A stretch of 64,000 nt of DNA from Cesiribacter sp964504565 (GCA_964504565.1 CAZDEY010000003.1:1-64000); one strand, 5' to 3'; numbered from the stretch's first letter, positions 1-9,515 are shown. Notes: a model not told the origin generated them from the letters alone. Numbers and translations: made by a program.

Positions 1-740
<740 letters not shown>

Positions 741-745
741 CCAAT

Positions 746-1294
746 ATGGGTGTCAACCAAGACGATATAGATCAAGTTGTAGAAGGCTGCCAGCGAAGTG
801 ACCGTAAGTGTCAAGAACAGTTATATAGACTATACGCACAAAAAATGTACGCTATATGTTTGGCGTACGCTAAAGACAAAGCCGTAGCTCAGGATATATT
901 GCAAGATGGTTTTGTAAAGGTATTTCTACATATTAAAAAATTTGACCCGCAAAACTCGCTGGAAGGTTGGATTAGGCGAATTATTACTAATACTGCAATT
1001 GATTATTTCCGATCTGGCCGCCGATTGAATGCTTATATAGAATTAGTAGAAGAACATAACAGCGAGGTAGCTGAGGATACTATCAATAAGCATATAAATG
1101 TAGAAGAAATTTTGTATTTTTTAAGAAAATTACCAGATGGCGCCCGGGTAATTTTTAATTTATACGCCATTGAGGGATACAGCCATAAAGAAATTGCCGA
1201 AAAACTTTCTATATCGGAAGGCACCTCAAAATCGCAATACAGCCGGGCTAGAGGCCTGCTACAAACTTATTTAACTAACTTAAATGCCACCTGA
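746..1294 (+). CDS. ECF-type RNA polymerase sigma factor
   Basis: A 182-residue sigma-70 family member of the extracytoplasmic-function class. Region 2 spans about residues 24-92 with the core-binding motif DILQDGF at 50-56 and the tryptophan/arginine-rich stretch after it; region 4 spans about 122-175 with a helix-turn-helix (YSHKEIAEKL then the recognition helix). There is no region 1 or 3, as expected. It would direct RNA polymerase to a small set of promoters when released by its partner. The downstream gene overlaps its last 11 bases and encodes a membrane protein with an anti-sigma-like N-terminus, so translational coupling and a sigma/anti-sigma pair are likely. The poly-Asp protein just upstream may be a target or a co-transcribed partner; that part is inference. 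Confidence 0.93.
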   Translation: MGVNQDDIDQVVEGCQRSDRKCQEQLYRLYAQKMYAICLAYAKDKAVAQDILQDGFVKVFLHIKKFDPQNSLEGWIRRIITNTAIDYFRSGRRLNAYIELVEEHNSEVAEDTINKHINVEEILYFLRKLPDGARVIFNLYAIEGYSHKEIAEKLSISEGTSKSQYSRARGLLQTYLTNLNAT

Positions 1295-2594
1295 TATGAA
1301 GCCGGAACACAATAGGTTGGAGCTAGACTGGCTTAGGGAGAGCATTGAAAATAACCCGGAACGTCTGCCCGATCAGTGGGATAAAATTGCTGATAAACTC
1401 TATTTGGAGGAGAGTTGGTTAGAAGTATCTGCCCAATTGGAGGCTGAAGCGCTGTGGCCTCAGGTTCAGAAAAAGTTAGCTACCGCCGAGCGCACGATTT
1501 ATATTGAAAAAATAAGCCGCCGCGCAGTTGCTGCTTTTATTTTAATGTTTGGCATAGGCACAATATATCTATCTCAGATTACTCCAGAAGCCCAAAAGCA
1601 AAATCAATTCCTGAGTACTGAGCCAGAGAACTCGCTGGAAGAGACGCTGGTTGAAACCCAGAAGAGCTATGGTGGAAGAGAGAGCCAAATGAACTCATCC
1701 GATGGTTCAAATTCTAAATCATTAGATAGTAGAACGACTAAATTACAGGGTGCTGTTGAAACAATCTCACCAGATAACTATTCTTCGCTTAATGAGATTG
1801 GAGAAAATGGCTCCAATACTTATCATACTGCCCATTCTATTCCGAATGAAAACTTTGTATTGCTGTCAACGCTTCGTGGCCAACTGATTCCACTCGATAT
1901 TAATTCCACTCCAGTAAGTACGCTTACAAATACTCCGGATTCTGCTATGTCTGACAGTGGAATTCAACTACCCGTTAAAAATCATTTTAAAGGCAAATGG
2001 GTAGCTTTGGGCATTTCAGGCGGAGCTAAAATGGGTTGGATGATGAATTATAAAACTCAGGAAGCCCTGCAAAGCTCATCATTGGTAAGTACCAAGCCTG
2101 GCTTAAGCTCGCATTTAGGATTAACTGCTGAGTACGCAGTTACTCATCGCTTAAATTTGAGCGGAGAACTTCACTGGAATAAGTGGAACCAGGTATATCA
2201 GGAATACTCAAACGGATTTTTTGGAGAATCTAAGCAGGTTATTAATAGCTATAGAGGTAGTATATTAGCGAATACCAGGCTCAGCAAAAATTTTGGTTTT
2301 TCCGGAATGGCCGGCTTGGCTTTTTCTTATAATCATTCGATGTACGAAGTGCGGGGTTCCGATAAAATTTATTTAGAAAATTCTTACCGACCCTATGCCC
2401 TAGGATCAATAATAGGGTTGGAATACAATATACCGGTAAATTCTGCATGGTCGTTTGGGTACGGCCTGAGGTTTTACTATGACTTAACCAACCTTTACCA
2501 ACCCAATTTTTACAATACCTACCAAGTAGATCCGTTCAAGCGAACCTCCCTAGATTTTAACGTAACTATTAAGCGCTTCCTCAACAATTACTAA
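1284..2594 (+). CDS. Dual-membrane anti-sigma factor with C-terminal beta-barrel
   Basis: A 436-residue protein with an unusual order of parts: a charged, Trp-containing cytoplasmic domain (1-78), one hydrophobic helix (about 81-97), a Ser/Thr/Asn-rich linker (about 98-236), and a C-terminal 200-residue domain (237-436) with the alternating pattern, glycines and aromatic girdle of an outer-membrane beta-barrel, ending in a terminal Tyr as barrel substrates do. This matches the dual membrane-spanning anti-sigma factors (Dma) that I recall from Bacteroides thetaiotaomicron, where the barrel senses the outer membrane and the N-terminus holds the sigma factor. The first ATG at 1284 lies inside the sigma gene; a second in-frame ATG at 1296, one base after the sigma stop, is an alternative. 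The pairing with the sigma factor is inferred from order and overlap. Confidence 0.75.
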   Translation: MPPDMKPEHNRLELDWLRESIENNPERLPDQWDKIADKLYLEESWLEVSAQLEAEALWPQVQKKLATAERTIYIEKISRRAVAAFILMFGIGTIYLSQITPEAQKQNQFLSTEPENSLEETLVETQKSYGGRESQMNSSDGSNSKSLDSRTTKLQGAVETISPDNYSSLNEIGENGSNTYHTAHSIPNENFVLLSTLRGQLIPLDINSTPVSTLTNTPDSAMSDSGIQLPVKNHFKGKWVALGISGGAKMGWMMNYKTQEALQSSSLVSTKPGLSSHLGLTAEYAVTHRLNLSGELHWNKWNQVYQEYSNGFFGESKQVINSYRGSILANTRLSKNFGFSGMAGLAFSYNHSMYEVRGSDKIYLENSYRPYALGSIIGLEYNIPVNSAWSFGYGLRFYYDLTNLYQPNFYNTYQVDPFKRTSLDFNVTIKRFLNNY

Positions 2595-2753
2595 ATTTAG
2601 TGTCTGCCGCCTCAATTCATTAATTATTGAATATAAGGCTATCCAGTACCTTCAATAGATCGGCCGATTATCATTATTTTTTTTAAGGTTACAACCAATG
2701 CCATTTACCTACCGTCTAGCTAGTAGAAATAATGGAGATCAACCTAATTTTTT

Positions 2754-3158
2754 ATGATCCGATTTAATTTTTTGTTTCTTATACTGTTTGCTGGGCTATT
2801 TTATGGTTTTATCTCCTTACTGGATTCCGGTAAAAATGGCCTAAACCCATCTAAGAATTTTTCAGAAGCCGAGTTAAAGTATGAATGGACTGTTGATGAA
2901 GCAATATCGCAGCCTGATCAGAATGACTTATCCGATAAATTCTCTAATGTTCGATACCAGTTTTTAAGCTCCGGTGGATTTGTAGAGTATAAAGGCCCAT
3001 TAATTTATACCACTGGTAGTTATCAGGTACAGGGCAATACATTAGAAATAGATTACGATAACAGTGAAAGCACCAGCTGGTCGCTAAATATTATTGAGGA
3101 AGAATTAGAGCTTAGCAATTCGGATGTAACCATAAGGCTCTCTAAGGTGAATTTATAG
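2754..3158 (+). CDS. Small envelope protein, unknown function
   Basis: A 134-residue protein with an N-terminal hydrophobic segment (about residues 4-22) that could be a signal peptide or a membrane anchor; there is no Cys, so it is not a lipoprotein. The remainder has strand-like stretches (a tyrosine and glycine pattern around 65-95, then SWSLNIIEEELEL), reminiscent of the lipocalin-like domains seen in many Bacteroidota secreted proteins, though I cannot assign a family. It follows the sigma/anti-sigma pair after 159 bases and ends before a strong terminator. It may belong to the regulon of the upstream sigma factor, but nothing in the sequence proves this. Confidence 0.65.
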   Translation: MIRFNFLFLILFAGLFYGFISLLDSGKNGLNPSKNFSEAELKYEWTVDEAISQPDQNDLSDKFSNVRYQFLSSGGFVEYKGPLIYTTGSYQVQGNTLEIDYDNSESTSWSLNIIEEELELSNSDVTIRLSKVNL

Positions 3159-3227
3159 AACTATCTTTTTGGTAAGAAACTCCCCCTGAAAATTTTATAA
3201 TCTGTATAACTCCTCACTTTTTAAACT

Positions 3228-3260
3228 AAAAAACCTTTCCGATTAACGGAAAGGTTTTTT
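3228..3260. terminator. Bidirectional terminator between converging genes
   Basis: A 14-base perfect stem with A-run on one side and T-run on the other (core AACCTTTCCG / CGGAAAGGTT) around loop ATTAA. It serves the plus-strand gene ending at 3158 and pckA on the minus strand ending at 3280. Confidence 0.9.
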
Positions 3261-3279
3261 TATTCATAGGCATTTACAC

Positions 3280-4917
3280 CTATACGTTCACATTTTCTTT
3301 TTTAGCCACCGAAGCGCCGGCCGTCGGGGCACCGGCCATTATTTCATCATTGGCAAAATCCATGAACTTGGCAAAGTTTTCGTTAAATGCATTTGCCAGC
3401 TTATTAGCTTGCTCATCGTAGGCCAATTTGTTCTCCCAAGTATTTTTAGGGTTCAATAATTCCGCCGGTACATTCGGGCAGCTTTTTGGCATAGCAACTC
3501 CAAAAACCGGGTGTTTCTCAAATTCTACGTTTTGAAGTTGGCCATTAAGAGCAGCAGTAATCATAGCACGGGTATACTTCAGCTTCATACGATTACCAAC
3601 TCCGTAGGGGCCGCCGCTCCAGCCGGTGTTTATCAACCACACATTCACGTTATGCTCAGTCATTTTATTGCCTAGCATCTCGGCGTATTTAGTAGGGTGG
3701 AGGGGTAAAAACGGCGCACCGAAGCAGGCGGAAAACGCAGTTACCGGTTCGGTAATTCCGGCTTCAGTACCCGCTACCTTCGCGGTGTACCCCGAGATAA
3801 AGTGATACATTGCCTGCCCCTTGCTTAATTTGCTGATTGGAGGAAGTACTCCGTAAGCATCGCAGGTCAGGAAGAAAATATTCTTAGGAATGTTACCAAC
3901 CGACGGCTCAACCGCATTATCAATGTGATAGAGAGGGTAAGCAGTCCGCGTATTTTCGGTTACTGAAGTGTTAGTGTAGTCTACCGTGCGGGTATCGGGT
4001 GCAAAACGGGTATTTTCAACAATTGCTCCCCACTTAATAGCATCCCATATTTGGGGTTCGTTTTCGCGGGTAATATCAATAGTTTTAGCGTAGCAACCGC
4101 CCTCAAAGTTAAATACTGCCTTATCAGTCCAACCATGTTCATCATCGCCAATAAGCATACGATCCGGATCGGCCGAAAGTGTAGTTTTGCCGGTTCCGCT
4201 CAAACCAAAGAATACGGCCGTATCACCATCATTACCAATATTGGCCGAGCAGTGCATGCTAAGTACGTTATGCTCCTCGGGCAGAAGGTAGTTAAGAACT
4301 GAGAAAATACCCTTTTTCATTTCGCCGGCGTAAGCCGTACCACCAATTAATATAATTTTTTTGCTAAGGTTGAGAATAGCAAAGTTAGATTGGCGAGTTC
4401 CGTCTACTGCCGGGTCGGCTTTAAAATCCGGAGCGCAAATAATGGTAAAGGTTGGGTTAAAGCCTTGTAGCTCTTCCCGCTTTGGCCGAAGGAACATATT
4501 GTGGCAGAACAGGTTATGCCAAGCCTTGGTATTAACCACTCGCAAATTTAAACGATATTCCGGGAGGGCACCGGCGTAAGCATCGCGTACGTACAGCTTT
4601 TTATCGGCCAGGTGCTGAACTACTTTATGGTAAAGGGTATCAAACTTATCTTCATCGAAGGGAATGTTGATATTACCCCACCAAACCGTATTGGCTGTAG
4701 TATCATCTTTTACAATGAATCGATCCTTAGGGGAGCGGCCGGTAAATTCGCCGGTATCGCACATAAGGGCACCGGTGTCGGTAAGAGAGCCTTCGCCATT
4801 GGCTAAAGCTTGTTCAACTAATTCAGCAGGAGTAAGATTCCAGTAAGCTTCTTTAGCTTGAGAAATGCCCAAATCGGCAAGGCCGCTCTGAGCTGATTTA
4901 AGACCAAATTCTTGCAT
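3280..4917 (-). CDS. pckA: Phosphoenolpyruvate carboxykinase (ATP)
   Basis: A 545-residue enzyme converting oxaloacetate and ATP to phosphoenolpyruvate, CO2 and ADP, the entry step of gluconeogenesis in the cytosol. The P-loop GLSGTGKTT sits at 238-246, preceded by the family motif MHCSAN (221-226) and GGTAYAGEMKKGIF (192-205) near the substrate site; RSPKDRF (61-67) matches the substrate-binding arginine region. Length fits the ATP-dependent family. The ATG at 4917 gives the full N-terminus. It is a single-gene unit, divergent from the peptide transporter and terminated by the hairpin at 3228-3260. A candidate promoter lies at 4965-4992. Gluconeogenesis fits an organism living on peptides, which the neighbouring transporter suggests. 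Confidence 0.98.
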   Translation of the reverse strand: MQEFGLKSAQSGLADLGISQAKEAYWNLTPAELVEQALANGEGSLTDTGALMCDTGEFTGRSPKDRFIVKDDTTANTVWWGNINIPFDEDKFDTLYHKVVQHLADKKLYVRDAYAGALPEYRLNLRVVNTKAWHNLFCHNMFLRPKREELQGFNPTFTIICAPDFKADPAVDGTRQSNFAILNLSKKIILIGGTAYAGEMKKGIFSVLNYLLPEEHNVLSMHCSANIGNDGDTAVFFGLSGTGKTTLSADPDRMLIGDDEHGWTDKAVFNFEGGCYAKTIDITRENEPQIWDAIKWGAIVENTRFAPDTRTVDYTNTSVTENTRTAYPLYHIDNAVEPSVGNIPKNIFFLTCDAYGVLPPISKLSKGQAMYHFISGYTAKVAGTEAGITEPVTAFSACFGAPFLPLHPTKYAEMLGNKMTEHNVNVWLINTGWSGGPYGVGNRMKLKYTRAMITAALNGQLQNVEFEKHPVFGVAMPKSCPNVPAELLNPKNTWENKLAYDEQANKLANAFNENFAKFMDFANDEIMAGAPTAGASVAKKENVNV

Positions 4918-4964
4918 CTTGGTGAGGTATTAATCTACTAAAAATGACGTTTCAAACGTTTGCA

Positions 4965-4992
4965 CAAATATAACAGTATTTCCTGCATCAAA
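4965..4992 (-). promoter_or_regulatory. Candidate Bacteroidota-type promoter of pckA
   Basis: On the minus strand TATATTTG (complement of 4965-4972) matches the -7 element TAnnTTTG exactly. A TTTG (complement of 4989-4992) lies 16 bases upstream, slightly closer than the usual 17-23. The start codon follows about 47 bases downstream. Confidence 0.5.
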
Positions 4993-5124
4993 ATAATAAA
5001 TTACGTTTTTGTTAGAATGATTCTAATTATATTTTGGATAAGTTGAATTATCTTTTGAGATAAGATTTAGTTATAGTAAGTTTCAGCTTTGTTTTATAAT
5101 TATACAGGAGAATTTACTGCTTAT

Positions 5125-6723
5125 ATGAGTCAACCAACCAATCCCAATCTTCCAGATGTAGATGAGCATCTAGCCCCTGCCGAATTGGCAGCCGGCTCCG
5201 AACCTCAGCTATTTGGTCATCCAAAAGGGCTTCTTTATTTATTTTTTGCCGAACTGTGGGAACGTTTTAGTTTCTACGGTATGCGAGCCTTGTTGGTTTT
5301 GTATATGACTAATATACTATTTGACAAGCTTGCTAATGGCACTGCCGATACTATTGCTTATGCAATTTATGGTGGCTATGGAGCTTTGGTATATTTCACT
5401 CCGGTGATTGGTGGAATGATAGCAGATAGGTTCTTAGGTTACCGCAAAGCTATTATGATTGGAGCTATACTGTTCGTTTTGGGCCATTTTGCCCTAGCAA
5501 TTGAACACCCAGTCTTCTTTTATGGCGCTTTAGGTTTACTAATCGTAGGAAACGGATTGTTTAAGCCAAATATCTCCTCCTTGGTAGGAGCATTATACCC
5601 AAAAGGCGATCCGAGACGAGATAACGGGTTTACGATATTTTACTTAGGTATTAACTTAGGTGCATTTCTGGCTCCTTTAGTATGTGGGTACCTGGGCAGG
5701 GAATATGGTTATCACTATGGTTTTGGAGCAGCCGGTATAGGTATGCTATTAGGTCTTGTAGTATTCTACTTTGGTAATAAAGGCGCAGTATTTGGTCAGC
5801 AGGGTTTGCCTCCGTCCAAAGATATTCTCAGTGCAAAATCTCTTATGGGTCTGTCAAATTATGCGGTAATCCTAATTTGTACATTTTTGGCAGTACCGTT
5901 CTTTGCATTTTTGCTTTACGTATACGAAGCCAATCCGGTAAATTTGTTCGGTAATATAGTTGACCTTGACCTGGTAGGTTATCTGCAAATTGTATTACTA
6001 ATAGGTATACTATACGTAATTGTGAAAACTTTAGCCTCAGTATCCAAAGTAGAGCGAGAACGATTAATCGTAGTAGTCATTCTAACGTTTCTTATGACCA
6101 TCTTTTGGTCGTTTTTTGAGTTGGGAGGTAGTGCATTAACCTTATTCGCCGAGCGTAGCGTAGCGCTGCCTAGCTGGCTAGGTGCCGCCGAAACTAATTC
6201 AATTAATCCTATGTTTATCATCCTGTTTGCTTTCCCATTTTCTTTTATGTGGGCGGCATTAAGCAGGGCTAAAGCCAACCCTTATACACCTATCAAGTTT
6301 GGACTAGGAATTGCCCAGCTTGGTTTAGGGTTTTTAATATTTGCAATGAGTATTAATTATGCCAATGAGGCCGGTAAAGTACCTTTCCTTTTCCTTTGGC
6401 TAGGCTATATGTTCATAACCACCGGAGAGTTGTTTATGTCACCAGTTGGCCTTTCCAAAGTAACTGAATTATCTCCTACCAAGGTTGTTGGCTTTATGAT
6501 GGGGGTATGGTTTCTTTCGTCTTCATTTGCCCACTACGTTGCCGGGCAAATTGCCCAACTTACGGCGGTAGAATCTTCTGAAGGCACCGAGGTAAGTCCC
6601 ATGGAATTGTTAACAACGTATACTGATGTATTTCAAACAGTGGCTTATATAGCAATAGGATTTGCTATTGTAGCACTGCTGTTTACGCCATTAGTTAAAA
6701 AGTGGATGCACGGTGTCCATTAA
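5125..6723 (+). CDS. POT family proton-dependent peptide transporter
   Basis: A 532-residue inner-membrane symporter of the POT/PTR branch of the MFS, importing di- and tripeptides with protons. The N-terminal PTR2 signature is present (ELWERFSFYGMRALL, with the ExxER proton-coupling glutamates), followed by GGMIADRFLG and the second PTR2 motif around FTIFYLGINLGAF. About 14 membrane helices can be traced. A TTG at 5089 would add 12 residues, but ATG at 5125 with AGGAG at 5106-5110 is more likely the start. It stands alone, divergent from pckA, and is followed by a terminator at 6744-6769. Substrate specificity cannot be told from sequence alone. Confidence 0.95.
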   Translation: MSQPTNPNLPDVDEHLAPAELAAGSEPQLFGHPKGLLYLFFAELWERFSFYGMRALLVLYMTNILFDKLANGTADTIAYAIYGGYGALVYFTPVIGGMIADRFLGYRKAIMIGAILFVLGHFALAIEHPVFFYGALGLLIVGNGLFKPNISSLVGALYPKGDPRRDNGFTIFYLGINLGAFLAPLVCGYLGREYGYHYGFGAAGIGMLLGLVVFYFGNKGAVFGQQGLPPSKDILSAKSLMGLSNYAVILICTFLAVPFFAFLLYVYEANPVNLFGNIVDLDLVGYLQIVLLIGILYVIVKTLASVSKVERERLIVVVILTFLMTIFWSFFELGGSALTLFAERSVALPSWLGAAETNSINPMFIILFAFPFSFMWAALSRAKANPYTPIKFGLGIAQLGLGFLIFAMSINYANEAGKVPFLFLWLGYMFITTGELFMSPVGLSKVTELSPTKVVGFMMGVWFLSSSFAHYVAGQIAQLTAVESSEGTEVSPMELLTTYTDVFQTVAYIAIGFAIVALLFTPLVKKWMHGVH

Positions 6724-6743
6724 TTGGCTGATTAAAAGATTTG

Positions 6744-6769
6744 AAACCCGGATAAAACCGGGTTTTTTT
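6744..6769 (+). terminator. Intrinsic terminator of peptide transporter
   Basis: Stem ACCCGG / CCGGGT extended by A-T pairs, loop ATAAAA, followed by seven T. It lies 20 bases after the transporter stop codon. Confidence 0.9.
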
Positions 6770-6889
6770 GTATCTAATCAGGAACATTCTGCATTTGTAA
6801 AAGGGATGTAGGCTTTTAAATAGGATTGATTTGCCAGCCCGGTTCTTTTCTATTACCTTTTATCATATTTTACGCATTACTGAGCTATA

Positions 6890-7279
6890 ATGGAAAATTT
6901 CTATCTGGAAGGCACCCCCAAAACCCCGCATATAGATTTCGATGCGGGTACTGGTCAGTTGCAGATCAGCGGCCGGTCTATTCCGGAAAATGCAGTAGAA
7001 TTTTACCGACCCTTAATAAGTTGGCTAAACGAGTACGCAGCCTGCCCGCTACCGGAGTCTACCTTAGTGGTGCGGATGGAGTATTTCAATACCAGTTCCT
7101 CTAAGTGCCTAATCGATATGTTCCGCAAGCTTGAAAAAATCCATTTGAACGGAGCTAACGTGTACGTAAAGTGGTATTACGAAACCGAAGACGAAGATAT
7201 GCGCCACTCCGGTGAGGATTTTCGGGAAATTATAAATCTTCCAATTCAAATGCTGGTGCTGGAGGAAGAAAATCAATAA
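6890..7279 (+). CDS. SiaC-family regulatory phosphoprotein (DUF1987)
   Basis: A 129-residue STAS-like protein of the DUF1987/SiaC family. In Pseudomonas aeruginosa SiaC is phosphorylated by the kinase SiaB on Thr68 and dephosphorylated by the membrane phosphatase SiaA, controlling a diguanylate cyclase. Here the hallmark stretch YFNTSSSKCL places the threonine at exactly residue 68, and the N-terminal family pattern (GTPKTPHIDFD, then SIPENA at 30-35 and FYRPL) is clear. No SiaA, SiaB or GGDEF gene is adjacent; neighbours are a peptide transporter and groEL. It is therefore an orphan in this window. The gene ends before a shared terminator with groEL. Family assignment is firm, the partner and output are unknown. 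Confidence 0.9.
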   Translation: MENFYLEGTPKTPHIDFDAGTGQLQISGRSIPENAVEFYRPLISWLNEYAACPLPESTLVVRMEYFNTSSSKCLIDMFRKLEKIHLNGANVYVKWYYETEDEDMRHSGEDFREIINLPIQMLVLEEENQ

Positions 7280-7301
7280 AAAAATTTGACTTTAAAACCA
7301 T

Positions 7302-7334
7302 AAAAAAAACCCGACCAGTACTGATCGGGTTTTT
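7302..7334. terminator. Bidirectional terminator, SiaC-like gene / groEL
   Basis: Arms ACCCGACCAGT and ACTGATCGGGT pair over 11 positions with one C-A mismatch; flanked by eight A and five T. It lies between two converging genes and can serve both. Confidence 0.85.
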
Positions 7335-7353
7335 GTTTTGGCTTAGCCTGATA

Positions 7354-8994
7354 TTACATCATGCCGCCCATTCCGCCCATGCCACCTGGCATACCGGCTG
7401 GGGCACCACCTTTATCTTCCTCCGGATCGTCGGCTACTACACATTCAGTAGTTAGTAGTAACGATGCAATTGAAGCAGCATTTTCCAGAGCCAGGCGCGT
7501 AACCTTAGTCGGGTCAATTACACCGGCTTCAAACATATTTTCGTAACGGTCTTCACGAGCATTGTAACCGTAATCGCCGCTGTTTTCACGGATTTTCTGA
7601 ATTACCACGCTAGCTTCACCACCGGCATTAGATACGATAGTACGTAGTGGAGCTTCCAATGCCAAACGAACGATATTTACACCGGTCGATTGATCTTCGT
7701 TAGAAGTTTCTACGCTATCCAAAGCTTCCAGGGCACGTACCAGGGCAATACCGCCACCGGCAACTATACCTTCCTGCACCGCTGCGCGAGTTGCGTGTAA
7801 GGCATCATCAACGCGGTCTTTCTTCTCCTTCATTTCAACCTCGGTAGCCGCACCAATGTAAAGAATGGCCACACCACCGCTCAGCTTAGCTAAACGCTCC
7901 TGAAGTTTTTCTTTATCGTAATCCGACGTTGTGGTATCGATCTGAGCCTTAATTTGGTTAACCCGGGCTTTAATATCGTCCTGAGAACCGGCACCGTTAA
8001 CAATGGTAGTATTGTCCTTATCGATGGTTATTTTCTCAGCAGTACCTAAGTACTCCAGAGTTGCGTTATCCAGCTTGTAACCGCGCTCTTCGCTTATTAC
8101 CGTACCACCGGTAAGAATGGCAATATCCTCTAGCATAGCTTTACGGCGATCACCGAAGCCTGGAGCTTTTACAGCGGCAATTTTCAGCGCACCGCGGATT
8201 TTATTTACAACTAGCGTGGCCAGTGCTTCACCGTCTACATCTTCGGCAATAATCAACAGAGGCTTTCCGGTCTGTACCACTTGCTCTAGTACCGGAAGCA
8301 GCTCCTTCATATTACTGATTTTCTTGTCAAAGATCAGGATATAAGGATTATCCAGTTCAGTAACCATTTTATCGGCATTGGTTACGAAGTAAGGAGAAAG
8401 GTAGCCGCGGTCGAACTGCATACCTTCTACAGTTTTAACCTCAGTTTCGGTACCTTTTGCCTCTTCTACGGTAATTACACCGTCTTTACCAACTTTGTCC
8501 ATAGCATCGGCAATCATTTTACCGATCTCTTCGTCGTTGTTGGCTGAAATTGTACCTACCTGAGCAATTTCGTTAGAGCTGCTGATAGTACGGCTCTGGC
8601 TCTTAAGGTTTTCTACAATAGTCTTAACTGCTTTATCAATACCGCGCTTGAGGTCCATTGGGTTAGCACCGGCAGCTACGTTTTTAAGGCCGTGGTTAAA
8701 GATAGCCTGAGCAAGAACAGTGGCAGTAGTAGTACCGTCACCGGCATCATCGGCAGTTTTAGAAGCAACTTCTTTAACTAGCTGAGCACCCATATTCTCG
8801 ATAGGGTCTTTAAGCTCAATTTCTTTAGCTACTGAAACGCCGTCTTTAGTTACGGTAGGGGCGCCAAATTTCTTATCAATAATCACATTACGGCCCTTAG
8901 GTCCTAACGTAACTTTAACGGCATTAGCTAGTGAGTCAACGCCCTTTTTAAGCTTTTCGCGAGCGGTGGTATCAAAATTAATTGTCTTAGACAT
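7354..8994 (-). CDS. groL: Chaperonin GroEL, 60 kDa
   Basis: A 546-residue subunit of the double-ring ATP-driven folding chamber. Family marks include LGPKGRNVIID near the N-terminus, the ATP-site DGTTTATVLAQ (about residues 86-96), AAVQEGIVAGGG (about 404-415) and the Gly-Met-rich C-terminal tail. Length is normal. It follows groES after 35 bases in one minus-strand operon and ends at the shared terminator at 7302-7334. The sequence shows nothing unusual, so it is taken to be the housekeeping copy; no second copy appears in the window. Confidence 0.99.
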   Translation of the reverse strand: MSKTINFDTTAREKLKKGVDSLANAVKVTLGPKGRNVIIDKKFGAPTVTKDGVSVAKEIELKDPIENMGAQLVKEVASKTADDAGDGTTTATVLAQAIFNHGLKNVAAGANPMDLKRGIDKAVKTIVENLKSQSRTISSSNEIAQVGTISANNDEEIGKMIADAMDKVGKDGVITVEEAKGTETEVKTVEGMQFDRGYLSPYFVTNADKMVTELDNPYILIFDKKISNMKELLPVLEQVVQTGKPLLIIAEDVDGEALATLVVNKIRGALKIAAVKAPGFGDRRKAMLEDIAILTGGTVISEERGYKLDNATLEYLGTAEKITIDKDNTTIVNGAGSQDDIKARVNQIKAQIDTTTSDYDKEKLQERLAKLSGGVAILYIGAATEVEMKEKKDRVDDALHATRAAVQEGIVAGGGIALVRALEALDSVETSNEDQSTGVNIVRLALEAPLRTIVSNAGGEASVVIQKIRENSGDYGYNAREDRYENMFEAGVIDPTKVTRLALENAASIASLLLTTECVVADDPEEDKGGAPAGMPGGMGGMGGMM

Positions 8995-9029
8995 AATTTT
9001 AGTTTTTAAAAATTGTGAAGAAGGAAAAA

Positions 9030-9308
9030 TTACAGAACAGCGTAAATGTCGGACTCTCTCATAATAAGATAGTCTTTACCTTCAATTGAGATTTCGGTAC
9101 CGGAATACTTTCCGTATAGCACCTGATCGCCAACTTTAACGGTTAGCGGCTCATCTTTTTTGCCATTGCCAACTGCTATTACTGAACCGCGCTGAGGTTT
9201 CTCTTTAGCAGTGTCAGGGATAATAATTCCGGAAGCAGTTTTTTCTTCCGCTGCAGCAGGCTCAACCAAAACACGGTCAGCCAAAGGTTTAATGTTCACG
9301 TTTGACAT
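9030..9308 (-). CDS. groS: Co-chaperonin GroES
   Basis: A 92-residue cap of the GroEL chamber. It begins with NIKPLADRVLVEP, carries the mobile loop region (EEKTASGIIIPDTAKEKP, 21-38) with the hydrophobic GroEL-binding IIIP, and ends YLIMRESDIYAVL, all typical. First gene of the groES-groEL operon. The 207 bases upstream hold two inverted repeats, at 9351-9380 and 9423-9436, that may be operators; I do not see a good CIRCE element, so control by HrcA is not supported. Confidence 0.99.
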   Translation of the reverse strand: MSNVNIKPLADRVLVEPAAAEEKTASGIIIPDTAKEKPQRGSVIAVGNGKKDEPLTVKVGDQVLYGKYSGTEISIEGKDYLIMRESDIYAVL

Positions 9309-9350
9309 TACTGTATGTGCATTAAAGGGTTAAAAATTCGATATTAAATT

Positions 9351-9380
9351 CTGGCAGCACAACTACATAAGATATGCCAG
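9351..9380. promoter_or_regulatory. Inverted repeat CTGGCA-N18-TGCCAG upstream of groES
   Basis: Two perfect 6-base arms separated by 18 bases lie 43-72 bases before the groES start codon, where a heat-shock promoter would sit. It does not match CIRCE (TTAGCACTC-N9-GAGTGCTAA). A regulator cannot be named. Confidence 0.4.
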
Positions 9381-9422
9381 CCTAAAAAATCTGCCACTTA
9401 GCTACATTTTTGCGTCATCTTT

Positions 9423-9436
9423 TCAGGTAAACCTGA
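9423..9436. promoter_or_regulatory. Palindrome TCAGGTAAACCTGA between divergent genes
   Basis: A 14-base site with 6-base perfect arms around AA, midway between groES and the divergent gene at 9516. Size and position suit a dimeric repressor site; no regulator is known. Confidence 0.4.
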
Positions 9437-9515
9437 CAAAAAGTTACATTGCCCTAGGTTGCCTATATAATTACACTGTCATAATGCGTATATTATATAG
9501 AAATTCCGTAATCCT

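Noticed and set aside
9351..9400. Sigma-54 promoter (GG-N10-GC) upstream of groES
   Set aside because: The CTGGCA stretch on the minus strand gives GG-N10-GT rather than GC, and no enhancer site is seen.
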